NCBI GenBank assembly: GCA_007117185.1
Contig: SKHA01000226.1
Coordinates: 1-13,343, forward strand
DNA: 13,343 nucleotides
From: Spirochaeta sp.
Lineage (GTDB): Bacteria; Spirochaetota; Spirochaetia; DSM-27196; Alkalispirochaetaceae
Direction: 5' to 3'
Shown: one piece after another, positions 1 through 6,686 of the stretch
How the letters are laid out: the number at the start of each line of letters is the position of its first letter
How positions within the stretch are numbered: the first letter of the stretch is position 1
Made by a program: the position numbers and the translations under genes
The notes under the pieces: model-generated
Databases searched by the model: none
What the model saw: the letters and a program-made list of their open reading frames with translations, nothing else
Told to the model about the DNA's origin: nothing

Positions 1-1
1 C

Positions 2-625
2 GACACAGGAACGCTCCGCGCCCAAACGGTTGATACCACCCGATCGGGCCAGGTTGAGTCGGAGATTCTTCAGTTCTACCAGTGGCTGGACCAGTTTCAG
101 GACCAGCTTGAGGAGTACGAGCAACTCCAGGTACAGCGATCCCATGCCACCACCGCCAGCGAGGTGCCCGAGACCACCGCCGCCCAGAGCGCTCTCGCAC
201 GTGCCTTGGATGATTTTATCAGCTCTATCAGTGCCACCAGTTCCAACGTGGTGAGTACCAGCCGCCAGCCCACCCGACCCGACCCCGCCGACCCCACCAG
301 CGGAGACGGGAGCGGGGTGGTTCTTGAGGGGCCGGGTGGAGGCACCCGCGCCCGGATCGCAGGCAGCGCTCCCAGCCTTGAGGGGTTGAGCCTGCCGCCG
401 GGGTTCCCCCGTACGTATCCGGTGAACGTCTCCTTCCAGGTGAACTCTGCGGGGTACGTGGTGCAGACCTCCATCGTCCCCCCTACGCCCTACCCGGACC
501 TGAACAATCGGATCAGCTCGGTGGTTCGAAGCTGGCAGTTTCAACCCGCTCCCGGGGGAGGGTCGTCGCTGGTGACCGGATCGGTTACAATACTCGTTGA
601 AACAACAACGAGACAGGAATGGTGA
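2..625 (+). CDS. TonB-like protein, C-terminal part (5' end outside the window)
   Basis: The frame is open from the left edge to TGA at 623-625, giving 207 visible residues, so the start lies upstream. Residues about 139-200 look like a TonB C-terminal domain: a YPVNVSF strand, an N-x-x-G turn, then 'RSWQFQPAPGG' and a final strand 'VTILVE', matching the family pattern of a strand, a helix and 'W.F.PA'. Before it are a Q/E-rich helical stretch (residues about 20-45) and a Pro/Asp/Gly-rich linker (about 90-120), as expected for the periplasm-spanning part of a TonB protein. In the family, this domain contacts the TonB box of outer-membrane receptors and passes on energy from ExbB-ExbD. The membrane anchor is not visible, so a TonB-domain protein with another role is possible. 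The stop overlaps the start of the next gene, suggesting translational coupling. Confidence 0.7.
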   Translation, partial: DTGTLRAQTVDTTRSGQVESEILQFYQWLDQFQDQLEEYEQLQVQRSHATTASEVPETTAAQSALARALDDFISSISATSSNVVSTSRQPTRPDPADPTSGDGSGVVLEGPGGGTRARIAGSAPSLEGLSLPPGFPRTYPVNVSFQVNSAGYVVQTSIVPPTPYPDLNNRISSVVRSWQFQPAPGGGSSLVTGSVTILVETTTRQEW

Positions 626-1293
626 GCATAAACAAATACAAGGTTGTTGCCTTTGATATCGATGGAACTCTTTACCCCAACGGCGCGATGTATCGCGCCA
701 CCTTCGGGCTGGTCGTGCGCAACCTGCGCCTCTTCAGGGCGTACGGCAGGGCTCGGCGGCAGGTCCGACGAGAGTATCCCCTGACGGACCTCCGGCAACG
801 GACAACTGAATTGACCGCACAGTTTGCCCGCTGGGATATCGATGAGACAGACCGGCGGATTCGCCGGATCGTGTACGAGCAGTGGGAACAGTCGCTTCAG
901 TCGGTCCGTCTCTTCCCCGGTGCGAAGGACCTGCTGCTGTGGCTGCGCCAGCGCGGTGTCCTCACCGTGGCGATGTCGGATTTTCCGGTGACTACCAAGC
1001 TGAAGAGTTTCGATCTTGAGGATTGCTGGGACCTGGCTTTCTCATCCGAAGAAGTTGGATACCTCAAACCCCGACCGGAACCGTTCCTTCACATCCTCGA
1101 AAAAGTGCAGCACCCTGCTGCCGAGGTCTTGTATGTAGGAAACAGTTATCACTACGACATCCTCGGGGCGTCCGCGGTGGGTATGGCCACTGCACACATC
1201 ACCCGGGGCTGCCGCGGCTCCAGTGCCGCAGATTTCCGTTTTTCCCGGTATGACCAACTACAGGCGTGGCTGGAAAGTCGGACACCGGAATGA
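619..1293 (+). CDS. HAD-superfamily hydrolase (phosphatase-like)
   Basis: This 224-residue protein has all four HAD motifs. Motif I is 'FDIDGTL' with nucleophile Asp13 and Asp15; motif II is Ser120 in 'VAMSDFP'; motif III is Lys150 in 'YLKPRPEPF'; motif IV is 'YVGNSYHYD' with Asp180. The roughly 80-residue insert between motifs I and II is rich in Arg and helical, fitting a subfamily I (C1) alpha-helical cap. Such enzymes remove phosphate from small metabolites such as phosphoglycolate, sugar phosphates or nucleotides; the substrate cannot be read from the sequence. It is probably cytoplasmic. ATG at 619 overlaps the upstream stop by 7 bases. The GTG at 622 would give a GTGA stop-start overlap and sits better behind AGGA at 615-618, so the true start could be one codon later. 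No dedicated promoter is seen; it is probably cotranscribed with the TonB-like gene. Confidence 0.88.
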   Translation: MVSINKYKVVAFDIDGTLYPNGAMYRATFGLVVRNLRLFRAYGRARRQVRREYPLTDLRQRTTELTAQFARWDIDETDRRIRRIVYEQWEQSLQSVRLFPGAKDLLLWLRQRGVLTVAMSDFPVTTKLKSFDLEDCWDLAFSSEEVGYLKPRPEPFLHILEKVQHPAAEVLYVGNSYHYDILGASAVGMATAHITRGCRGSSAADFRFSRYDQLQAWLESRTPE

Positions 1294-1323
1294 TTAACAG
1301 CGCTGCGGTTTCTCCAGTATACT
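1294..1323 (+). promoter_or_regulatory. Predicted sigma70-type promoter for the SpiroCoCo gene
   Basis: TTAACA at 1294-1299 is followed after 18 bases by TATACT at 1318-1323; each hexamer is one base from consensus. It begins directly after the HAD stop codon. Transcription would start near 1330, leaving a leader of only about 13 bases, which still contains the purine-rich ribosome site GAGAGGGG (1331-1338) 4 bases before the ATG at 1343. The palindrome CAGCGCTG (1298-1305) overlaps the -35 and could be a regulator site or chance. Confidence 0.6.
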
Positions 1324-1342
1324 AACCATCGAGAGGGGTCTT

Positions 1343-4300
1343 ATGGGTTTTTCCATCAGCGATATTATTGTCCTGCTGGTCGTTCTGACCATACTTGTGG
1401 TCTATCGAAGGATGGATCAAAACAATCGTTCCCTGGAAAAGGTGAAGCGATTTGTCGAGCGGATCCAGGGTGAGATGGACGAAATCGTCTCCGAAAAAGT
1501 CACGATGCTTCGGGACATCGGTATCGAGGTGGACGTTCATCAGAAAGCAGCTGTGGAGGTTCTCAAACGGATCCAGACCATCGAGTCTGATCTTGGCTCC
1601 CGTACTGCCGCCCTGGAAGAGATCGGTACCCGCCTTACAACCTACGAAGCGGCCCTGGAAGAGCTTATGCAGATGACCCGCCGCGCTGAAGAAAACACCC
1701 AGCGGGTTCGCGAGGAGAGCGAATACATCGACAAAGTCGGCAAGCGTATTCGCGCCACCCAGACCCGGGTGGACGAGCTGGAGAAGTCTCTGCCGGGGAT
1801 CGTCTCCGGGTTTGACAAGCAGAATATGCACCGGCTGGCCGAAGCAGAAGCTCGCGTCCTGGACAACAGTCGCGGTACCGTAGCGGCGTTGGATCAGAAA
1901 GTCGAAGGTGCCCGCAGCCGTGTTCAGGATCTGTCGGAAGATGCGGTGCGAATCCAGACGGAGCTGGAACAGCGAGCACGCCAGGCTGCACAGGAGATTC
2001 AGGAGCTCAACGACTCTCTCCGGGTCTCTTTTGCCGAGGAAATGGAAGGTACCATTGCTGCAACTCGGGACAGCTACGAATCGGTCCGTGATCAAATCAC
2101 CCGGCAGATAGAACAGGCTCGGGGGCAATACGCTGAACTGCAGACCGAGATCACCGAGGGTCAACAGCGTCTGCAGGATGAACTGCAACGACTTCTTGAA
2201 GACACCCGTGGCGAAATGGAAGCGATCGCCGCCCAGGCGAGCAACCTTGAATCCGATGCCCTCGCCGTGGTGCGTCGCAGAATCGAGGACCGGGGAGCCG
2301 CATTGAAAGAGGAAATGACTGCTCTCCACGAGGAGTATCGCAACGGTCAGCGTGAGCTGTTGAATACCCGTCAGCAGGAAGTACACCAGAGTATCGCTGC
2401 GGCGATTCAACAGCTTCGGGACGATCTGGAACAGCAGATTTCTGAAGGACACGACAGATCGCTGCAACAACTTTCCGAGAGCAACGAGGCCAGTTCAGCT
2501 GTGGCCCTGACCGTCCAGAGCCAGGCGGAGAAACTGCGTCTGGCATCATTGCAGCTGGAAGAACAGCTGCAGCAGCTTCGTGAACACGTCGCCCGCAGTA
2601 CCGAAGAACAGTCCGCTACGATCGATCGCAGCATCCAGGAGACGTCGGAACGGATGCAGATATTTGGTGATGACCTGACCGGGCGAATGGATCGTCTGAA
2701 CGGCGATACCCAGGAACGGCTGGAACTGCTCTCGGCACGGGTCTCGGAAGTATCAGGTGAGTTCACCCGGAAAACCGAAACGCTCCAGCAGCAGGTGGCG
2801 CACCGTCTTGAGACCCTGGAGTCGGGAAACCGTTCGCAGATTGATGCATTCAGCGAGCGGATACAAGAAGCCGCCCGGGAGCTGCAAAGTTCAATGGAGG
2901 GCAGGATCAGGACCCTGGAAGAGCTGGGTCAACAGATGACCGGGCACTTCGCCGACATCGAACAACAGCTGGCGGGAGCACGGGAGACCGCCGAGACCAG
3001 AATCCGCGATTTTGTGATGGCAACGAAGCGTATGATCGATGAGAACTCCCAGACGATTGAACAGGACGTTCTTGGTCGTATCGAAGGTCGCCTGGCGGAT
3101 TACGAAGACGGACTTGGATATCGCTTTTCCCGCATCGAAGGGGTTACCGGTGAGATTGACGATCTCGAGCAGAACCTGCGTACCGCCATGGATCGGATCA
3201 ACGAGCGAATCCGGGGAGACTTCACCGCCTTTGGCGATGAGCTGCGCGCTCAGCGGGAGGAAGACCGCAGTGTCGCCACGGCGGCAATGAACAACCTTCA
3301 GGGAGAGATGCAGAAACTGGAAGGTGAGCTCAATGAACTGAAAGAGCGCGCCTACGATAACGTCAGCGAGAAACTGCGGGTCTTTGAGGATGAGTTCTTC
3401 CTGGATCTCCGAAATCGTTCCGCTGCCATGGATGCTCGCATCGCCGGATGGCGTGAAGAGGTGGACGGCCGCCTGGAGACGCTCCAACGGGACAGCGAGG
3501 AAGGGCGAATCCAGCTGGAACGGGAGTACGGGGACCAACTCAAGGAACGCATGCACCAGTTCCAGGAGCACGCCCAGGCGCAACTGATGAAAATGGATGA
3601 GCAGCTGGATTCCCACCGCAGTGGCCTGTCCGGGCGGATCGAATCGGCGGAAGCAACCCTGGCATCCTTCCAGAATGGCATTCAGGAGGAGCTGAACGCT
3701 CTGCAATCCCGGTCGCTGCAAATGTTTCGCCAGGAGTTTTCACAGGTGGAAGACCGGGTGCGTACCGACTTGAAGGGGTTTGAGGAGGAACTGGACACCC
3801 AGCTGACCTCGATCAGGCAGCATGTGACTGTTGAAAACGATGCTTTGAGCAGCCTCATCGAGGTTGCCCGGAGTGACGTTGCGGTCTGGCAGACCCGTGT
3901 GCTCAACGAGATACGCTCCAGCGACGCTGAAGTGAGCAATCAACTCGCCGACACCAAGGTCCGGATGTCCGAGAACCTTCAAGAGCTTAAGCGGGAGTTT
4001 GCCCAGGAGCGGGATGAGCTGGTGGAACAGTCCCGGGAGGAACGGGGAACGATCAAGTCGGAGCTTGAGAAGATTCGTACCGAGATGGTTAGACTCCACA
4101 CCCACCTGGATGAACACCGTCAGGAGGACCTGAACGAGCTGCAGCGAAAGTACACCACGGTGCAACAGCAGCTTGCAAGCCAGGAAACGGCGATCCAGGA
4201 AGAACTGGACGAGCGGACCCGGGAATTTCGTGCGCTTCTGGGGGACACCCGGGAGCAGTTCTCGGCAATGCAGGAGAAACTGCTTGGCAAACTCGAGGAA

Positions 4301-5245
4301 GAGGCCAGTACCCTTGGGACAACACTTCACGAAATCGAGCGACGCCAGAAGGGTTTCATCGAACAGACTGGTATTTTTGAGCGTGCGGATACCCTGAAAG
4401 AGCAACTCACCCAGGATATCGAGGAACTGAAAGGTGAGATCTCACGATTCGAGGCGATGCGGGGCGAGGTGCGGGAGATTGAAGCTGAGTTTGGCCGGGT
4501 TCGCAAGCTTGCCGCCGACGCCGGCGAAAAGATGGCCCGCTTCACCGCGGACAAACGGCGGATCGATCTTCTGGAAGAGGACTATCGCCGACTTATGACC
4601 CTGGCCCAGTCCGTTGAGAAGAAGATAGAGCATGTCGGTGGCAGCGAGGAGCAACTTCAGGAGATTACCGCGCGCCTGCGCAGCCTCGATGAGCTCCAGA
4701 AGGCCGTTGAGAACCGCTTCGATCGCCTGGAGAAACGTCGCAGTCAGGTTGACCAGGCAGTCGAGGATATCGATTCAAGCACTGAGACACTGCACCAGCT
4801 GGAAGAGCAGCTGCAGCAGTTCAAACAGGGGATTCATGAGTTCCCGGAAGCGCTGCAGCACCTGTCCCAGCAGCTGAAAGCGGTGATGTCTCAAGAAAAA
4901 GCCACCGAGAAGGCGATCGGGGCACTGAGTAGTCTTGATGACACTCTCAGCGACGTGGAGCGCCGGATGAGCGAGCTGGCTACTGCCAGGGAATGGCTGG
5001 CCCGTACGGAAACTCGTCTGGAAGAGATCAGTCGTGACGCCGGAGAACAGGTCAAGCTGCTGGGCAGCATCATGCGGCAGGAGACAAAGAAGGGGGCCTC
5101 TGACAGTGCAGGAGCTCCCTCGATGAATGCCCGGGAAACGGTACAGAAACTTGCCCGGCAGGGGTGGAAAGTTGATGAGATCGCCCGGGCAACCAAGATC
5201 AGCAAGGGCGAAGTTGAACTGATCCTGGAGTTGTCCGGCAAGTAG
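1343..5245 (+). CDS. SpiroCoCo-family membrane-anchored giant coiled-coil protein
   Basis: The protein has 1300 residues. Residues 8-21 form one hydrophobic segment (ISDIIVLLVVLTILVVY region) followed by basic YRRM, so it is anchored in the inner membrane by its N terminus, with the rest most likely cytoplasmic. From about residue 25 to 1240 it is almost unbroken heptad-like sequence rich in E, Q, R and L. I count three prolines (Pro151, 'EFPEAL' and the C-terminal linker) and no cysteine, as expected for a very long rod. After a short linker ('GASDSAGAPS'), residues about 1262-1300 form a compact helical motif, 'ARQGWKVDEIARATKISKGE' followed by VELIL, resembling helix-turn-helix or DUF6115/DUF2802-type tails. 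SpiroCoCo proteins are restricted to spirochaetes and their function is unknown; a role in cell shape, polarity or flagella is inference. It has its own promoter and ribosome site and ends at a hairpin, so it is probably monocistronic. Confidence 0.88.
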   Translation: MGFSISDIIVLLVVLTILVVYRRMDQNNRSLEKVKRFVERIQGEMDEIVSEKVTMLRDIGIEVDVHQKAAVEVLKRIQTIESDLGSRTAALEEIGTRLTTYEAALEELMQMTRRAEENTQRVREESEYIDKVGKRIRATQTRVDELEKSLPGIVSGFDKQNMHRLAEAEARVLDNSRGTVAALDQKVEGARSRVQDLSEDAVRIQTELEQRARQAAQEIQELNDSLRVSFAEEMEGTIAATRDSYESVRDQITRQIEQARGQYAELQTEITEGQQRLQDELQRLLEDTRGEMEAIAAQASNLESDALAVVRRRIEDRGAALKEEMTALHEEYRNGQRELLNTRQQEVHQSIAAAIQQLRDDLEQQISEGHDRSLQQLSESNEASSAVALTVQSQAEKLRLASLQLEEQLQQLREHVARSTEEQSATIDRSIQETSERMQIFGDDLTGRMDRLNGDTQERLELLSARVSEVSGEFTRKTETLQQQVAHRLETLESGNRSQIDAFSERIQEAARELQSSMEGRIRTLEELGQQMTGHFADIEQQLAGARETAETRIRDFVMATKRMIDENSQTIEQDVLGRIEGRLADYEDGLGYRFSRIEGVTGEIDDLEQNLRTAMDRINERIRGDFTAFGDELRAQREEDRSVATAAMNNLQGEMQKLEGELNELKERAYDNVSEKLRVFEDEFFLDLRNRSAAMDARIAGWREEVDGRLETLQRDSEEGRIQLEREYGDQLKERMHQFQEHAQAQLMKMDEQLDSHRSGLSGRIESAEATLASFQNGIQEELNALQSRSLQMFRQEFSQVEDRVRTDLKGFEEELDTQLTSIRQHVTVENDALSSLIEVARSDVAVWQTRVLNEIRSSDAEVSNQLADTKVRMSENLQELKREFAQERDELVEQSREERGTIKSELEKIRTEMVRLHTHLDEHRQEDLNELQRKYTTVQQQLASQETAIQEELDERTREFRALLGDTREQFSAMQEKLLGKLEEEASTLGTTLHEIERRQKGFIEQTGIFERADTLKEQLTQDIEELKGEISRFEAMRGEVREIEAEFGRVRKLAADAGEKMARFTADKRRIDLLEEDYRRLMTLAQSVEKKIEHVGGSEEQLQEITARLRSLDELQKAVENRFDRLEKRRSQVDQAVEDIDSSTETLHQLEEQLQQFKQGIHEFPEALQHLSQQLKAVMSQEKATEKAIGALSSLDDTLSDVERRMSELATAREWLARTETRLEEISRDAGEQVKLLGSIMRQETKKGASDSAGAPSMNARETVQKLARQGWKVDEIARATKISKGEVELILELSGK

Positions 5246-5252
5246 TGGCGTC

Positions 5253-5272
5253 CCCTGAGGGTTACCTCAGGG
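5253..5272. terminator. Hairpin between convergent genes, possible bidirectional terminator
   Basis: CCCTGAGG (5253-5260) and CCTCAGGG (5265-5272) form a perfect 8-bp stem with a GTTA loop, 7 bases after the SpiroCoCo stop. The esterase stop codon on the minus strand (5267-5269) lies inside the stem. Neither side has a T-run, so it is not a classical rho-independent terminator; it may act with Rho or protect 3' ends. Confidence 0.5.
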
Positions 5273-6502
5273 AAGGGGTACCGCGCTGTGGCGCCGCATG
5301 AAGGCCAGGGACGCGGCAAATCCGGCGGGTCTGGTATGACGGTGGCGCACGCCATCCATCTCGATATATTCCACCTCGCTGCCACTGGCACGCAGGCGCT
5401 CCACGTAGCGTCGCTGCGCCGGGTTGGTCACAATGATGTCCTGATTGCCCTGAAAGACCAGAACCGGCTTCCCGTGGCCGCTCAGACCGGTTTCGTTGGC
5501 ATCAAGAACCTCCTTCAGGAGGGGAAACTCGCTTTCCAGACGATTGTTATGCAGGGCGCTGTAGAATTCAGGGGTGTACAGCTGCGTTCCCACGAAGGGA
5601 AAGAACGTTTGAAACTGATCGACGCACATCCCCATCACATCCGCCTCCAGGGTTGGAATCCATTGCGGCTGTAAAAGATCCTCATAGCGGATGACCTCAT
5701 CTCCGTACATCCAACGATACGAGAGGAGAATATACGGGGTGTAATATGCCGCCTCCTTCATCAGCACTTCAACGCTGTTGGTTGTGCCGAACGCGATCGC
5801 ACCGTCCAGGCGGATCTCAGGGGCGTAGGACCTGTTCATGTCGGCAGCAGCGAGAGCGGCGTGGCCACCCTGTGAGTAGCCGGCGGTGAAGCTGCTCTCC
5901 CCGGGCCTGACGGAGCTGCGGATAAGGTGGGGATACTCTGTGAAGACACGGCGGACTGCCCGCAGGGAATCCAGCATCAGGTGACCTTCTGCAGCGGCAC
6001 TGAAGTATCGTTGGGGAATGTCCGGATTGTTGAAACCGAGATAATCCGGAAAGACGGTGATCACGCCCTGGGCGGCGTAGGCCATCATGTTCTGTCGATA
6101 CCAGCCCCAGCGAATCACCTCGGGTTGTTCCAGCGACGGGGCACACTGGTCACCCACACCGGTGGTGCCGGAAAGAAACGAGAGGACCGGTGCCTCACGG
6201 GTGGTGCCGGAGAGTACCGGGATGTACACCGTGGACAGCGCTTCAATGGGGGTGCCGTCAAAGTCGCGGCTCCAGAAGCGAACCTCCAGCACCCGGACCC
6301 CATGGCGGGATCGGGGCCGCTCAAACCATTCGAAGAGCGGCTCTGCCGCCCTGTCCACCTCCACAGCGGTGAGAGCCTCCTGAAAGTTGACGGAGATCAG
6401 CGATCCTGCCACCGGCGTGTTCTGCGCGGCCAGGGGCAGGACAGCGACGACGCCAAGGAGCAGTAGTGAGAGCACGATGCGGACTGTCTTCAAATTACTC
6501 AT
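5267..6502 (-). CDS. Secreted lipase/esterase, alpha/beta-hydrolase fold
   Basis: The protein has 411 residues. Residues 1-26 are a typical signal peptide (Lys5/Arg8, then a Leu/Val core and 'PLAAQ'), so it is exported to the periplasm or beyond. The mature part has the alpha/beta-hydrolase elements of the secretory lipase (LIP)-like group: 'FPDYLG' at 151-156, nucleophile Ser210 in 'GYSQGGH', acid Asp355 in 'FQGNQDIIV', and a catalytic His in 'DGVRHRHT' (His387 or His389). The expected reaction is hydrolysis of carboxylic esters such as triglycerides or acyl esters. The substrate cannot be told. It is transcribed towards the SpiroCoCo gene and divergently from ligA. No strong Shine-Dalgarno sequence precedes the ATG (only CGGGA directly before it) and I could not assign a convincing promoter. 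Fold and catalytic triad are well supported; the family name is less certain. Confidence 0.85.
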   Translation of the reverse strand: MSNLKTVRIVLSLLLLGVVAVLPLAAQNTPVAGSLISVNFQEALTAVEVDRAAEPLFEWFERPRSRHGVRVLEVRFWSRDFDGTPIEALSTVYIPVLSGTTREAPVLSFLSGTTGVGDQCAPSLEQPEVIRWGWYRQNMMAYAAQGVITVFPDYLGFNNPDIPQRYFSAAAEGHLMLDSLRAVRRVFTEYPHLIRSSVRPGESSFTAGYSQGGHAALAAADMNRSYAPEIRLDGAIAFGTTNSVEVLMKEAAYYTPYILLSYRWMYGDEVIRYEDLLQPQWIPTLEADVMGMCVDQFQTFFPFVGTQLYTPEFYSALHNNRLESEFPLLKEVLDANETGLSGHGKPVLVFQGNQDIIVTNPAQRRYVERLRASGSEVEYIEMDGVRHRHTRPAGFAASLAFMRRHSAVPLP

Positions 6503-6544
6503 TCCCGGTCAGTACCATATTTTTGCCGTTTTGAGAACGCTTTT

Positions 6545-6579
6545 CCTGTAACCTCACGTCCGGGACGTTGTTATACAGG
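6545..6579. promoter_or_regulatory. Concentric inverted repeats, putative operator
   Basis: ACGTCC-G-GGACGT (6556-6568) is a perfect dyad. A second pair, CCTGTA (6545-6550) and TACAGG (6574-6579), has exactly the same centre at base 6562. The outer right arm overlaps the TATACA hexamer of the predicted sRNA promoter. With a single central base the inner repeat suits a dimeric DNA-binding protein better than an RNA hairpin. It lies in the divergent gap and could also affect the esterase gene. The regulator is unknown. Confidence 0.4.
6569..6577 (+). promoter_or_regulatory. Extended -10 promoter for the predicted sRNA
   Basis: TG (6569-6570), one base, then TATACA (6572-6577) is the spacing of an extended -10 element, which can work without a good -35; none is visible upstream. 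The start would fall near 6583-6585, and a strong terminator ends about 55 bases later. Confidence 0.35.
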
Positions 6580-6582
6580 GTG

Positions 6583-6638
6583 AGTCAGCATGTTTTTGCC
6601 TGCGAGGTTCACCTCCTTTCCTCGCAGGCCTTTTCTTT
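6583..6638 (+). ncRNA. Predicted short sRNA with an anti-Shine-Dalgarno loop
   Basis: A transcript from the extended -10 would be about 55 nt: a short single-stranded 5' part (GAGUCAGCAUGUUUUU) and then a 10-bp GC-rich stem closed by the 12-nt loop UUCACCUCCUUU and followed by a U-rich tail. The loop copies the 3' end of bacterial 16S rRNA and would pair with ribosome sites of the AAAGGAGGUGAA type. From 6606 to 6621, 14 of 16 bases equal the usual 16S tail GGAUCACCUCCUUUCU. Known sRNAs in Firmicutes use C-rich loops to block Shine-Dalgarno sequences, so a translation regulator is one reading. Alternatives are a plain terminator or an attenuator in the ligA leader. No coding gene reads into this terminator, since the upstream gene points away. 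Transcription is unproven. Confidence 0.4.
6598..6638 (+). terminator. Rho-independent terminator in the divergent gap
   Basis: GCCTGCGAGG (6598-6607) pairs perfectly with CCTCGCAGGC (6620-6629) around a 12-base loop, followed by TTTTCTTT (6631-6638). The T-rich tail is on the plus strand only; the minus-strand exit side would be A-rich, so it acts on plus-strand transcripts. Both flanking genes point away from each other, so it has no obvious coding gene to serve. Confidence 0.75.
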
Positions 6639-6676
6639 GTCCGCGACTCCAGCTACCCATTTCCTGCAACCGGCGG

Positions 6677-6682
6677 TATAGT
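6677..6682 (+). promoter_or_regulatory. -10-like hexamer just before ligA
   Basis: TATAGT ends 4 bases before the ATG at 6687, and 10 before the in-frame ATG at 6693. There is no Shine-Dalgarno sequence and no good -35 (TACCCA at 6654-6659 is the best spaced). If used, the mRNA would be leaderless or nearly so. Confidence 0.35.
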
Positions 6683-6686
6683 TTCA

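Noticed and set aside
1322..2470. 382-codon minus-strand open frame opposite the SpiroCoCo gene
   Set aside because: It mirrors the repetitive coiled-coil coding sequence and covers the promoter and ribosome site of the real gene.
2551..4821. Near-identical stretches around 2551 and 4798 encoding LEEQLQQ
   Set aside because: They encode the same short coiled-coil peptide; expected for heptad sequence, not a mobile or regulatory repeat.
5511..5524. CCTCCTTCAGGAGG hairpin inside the esterase gene
   Set aside because: A 5-bp stem in a coding region with no tail; most likely chance.
6589..6616. Minus-strand reading: GGAGG in the hairpin loop plus an ATG giving a six-residue peptide
   Set aside because: The ATG is about 20 bases from the GGAGG, too far for a ribosome site, and the T-rich tail supports the plus strand.
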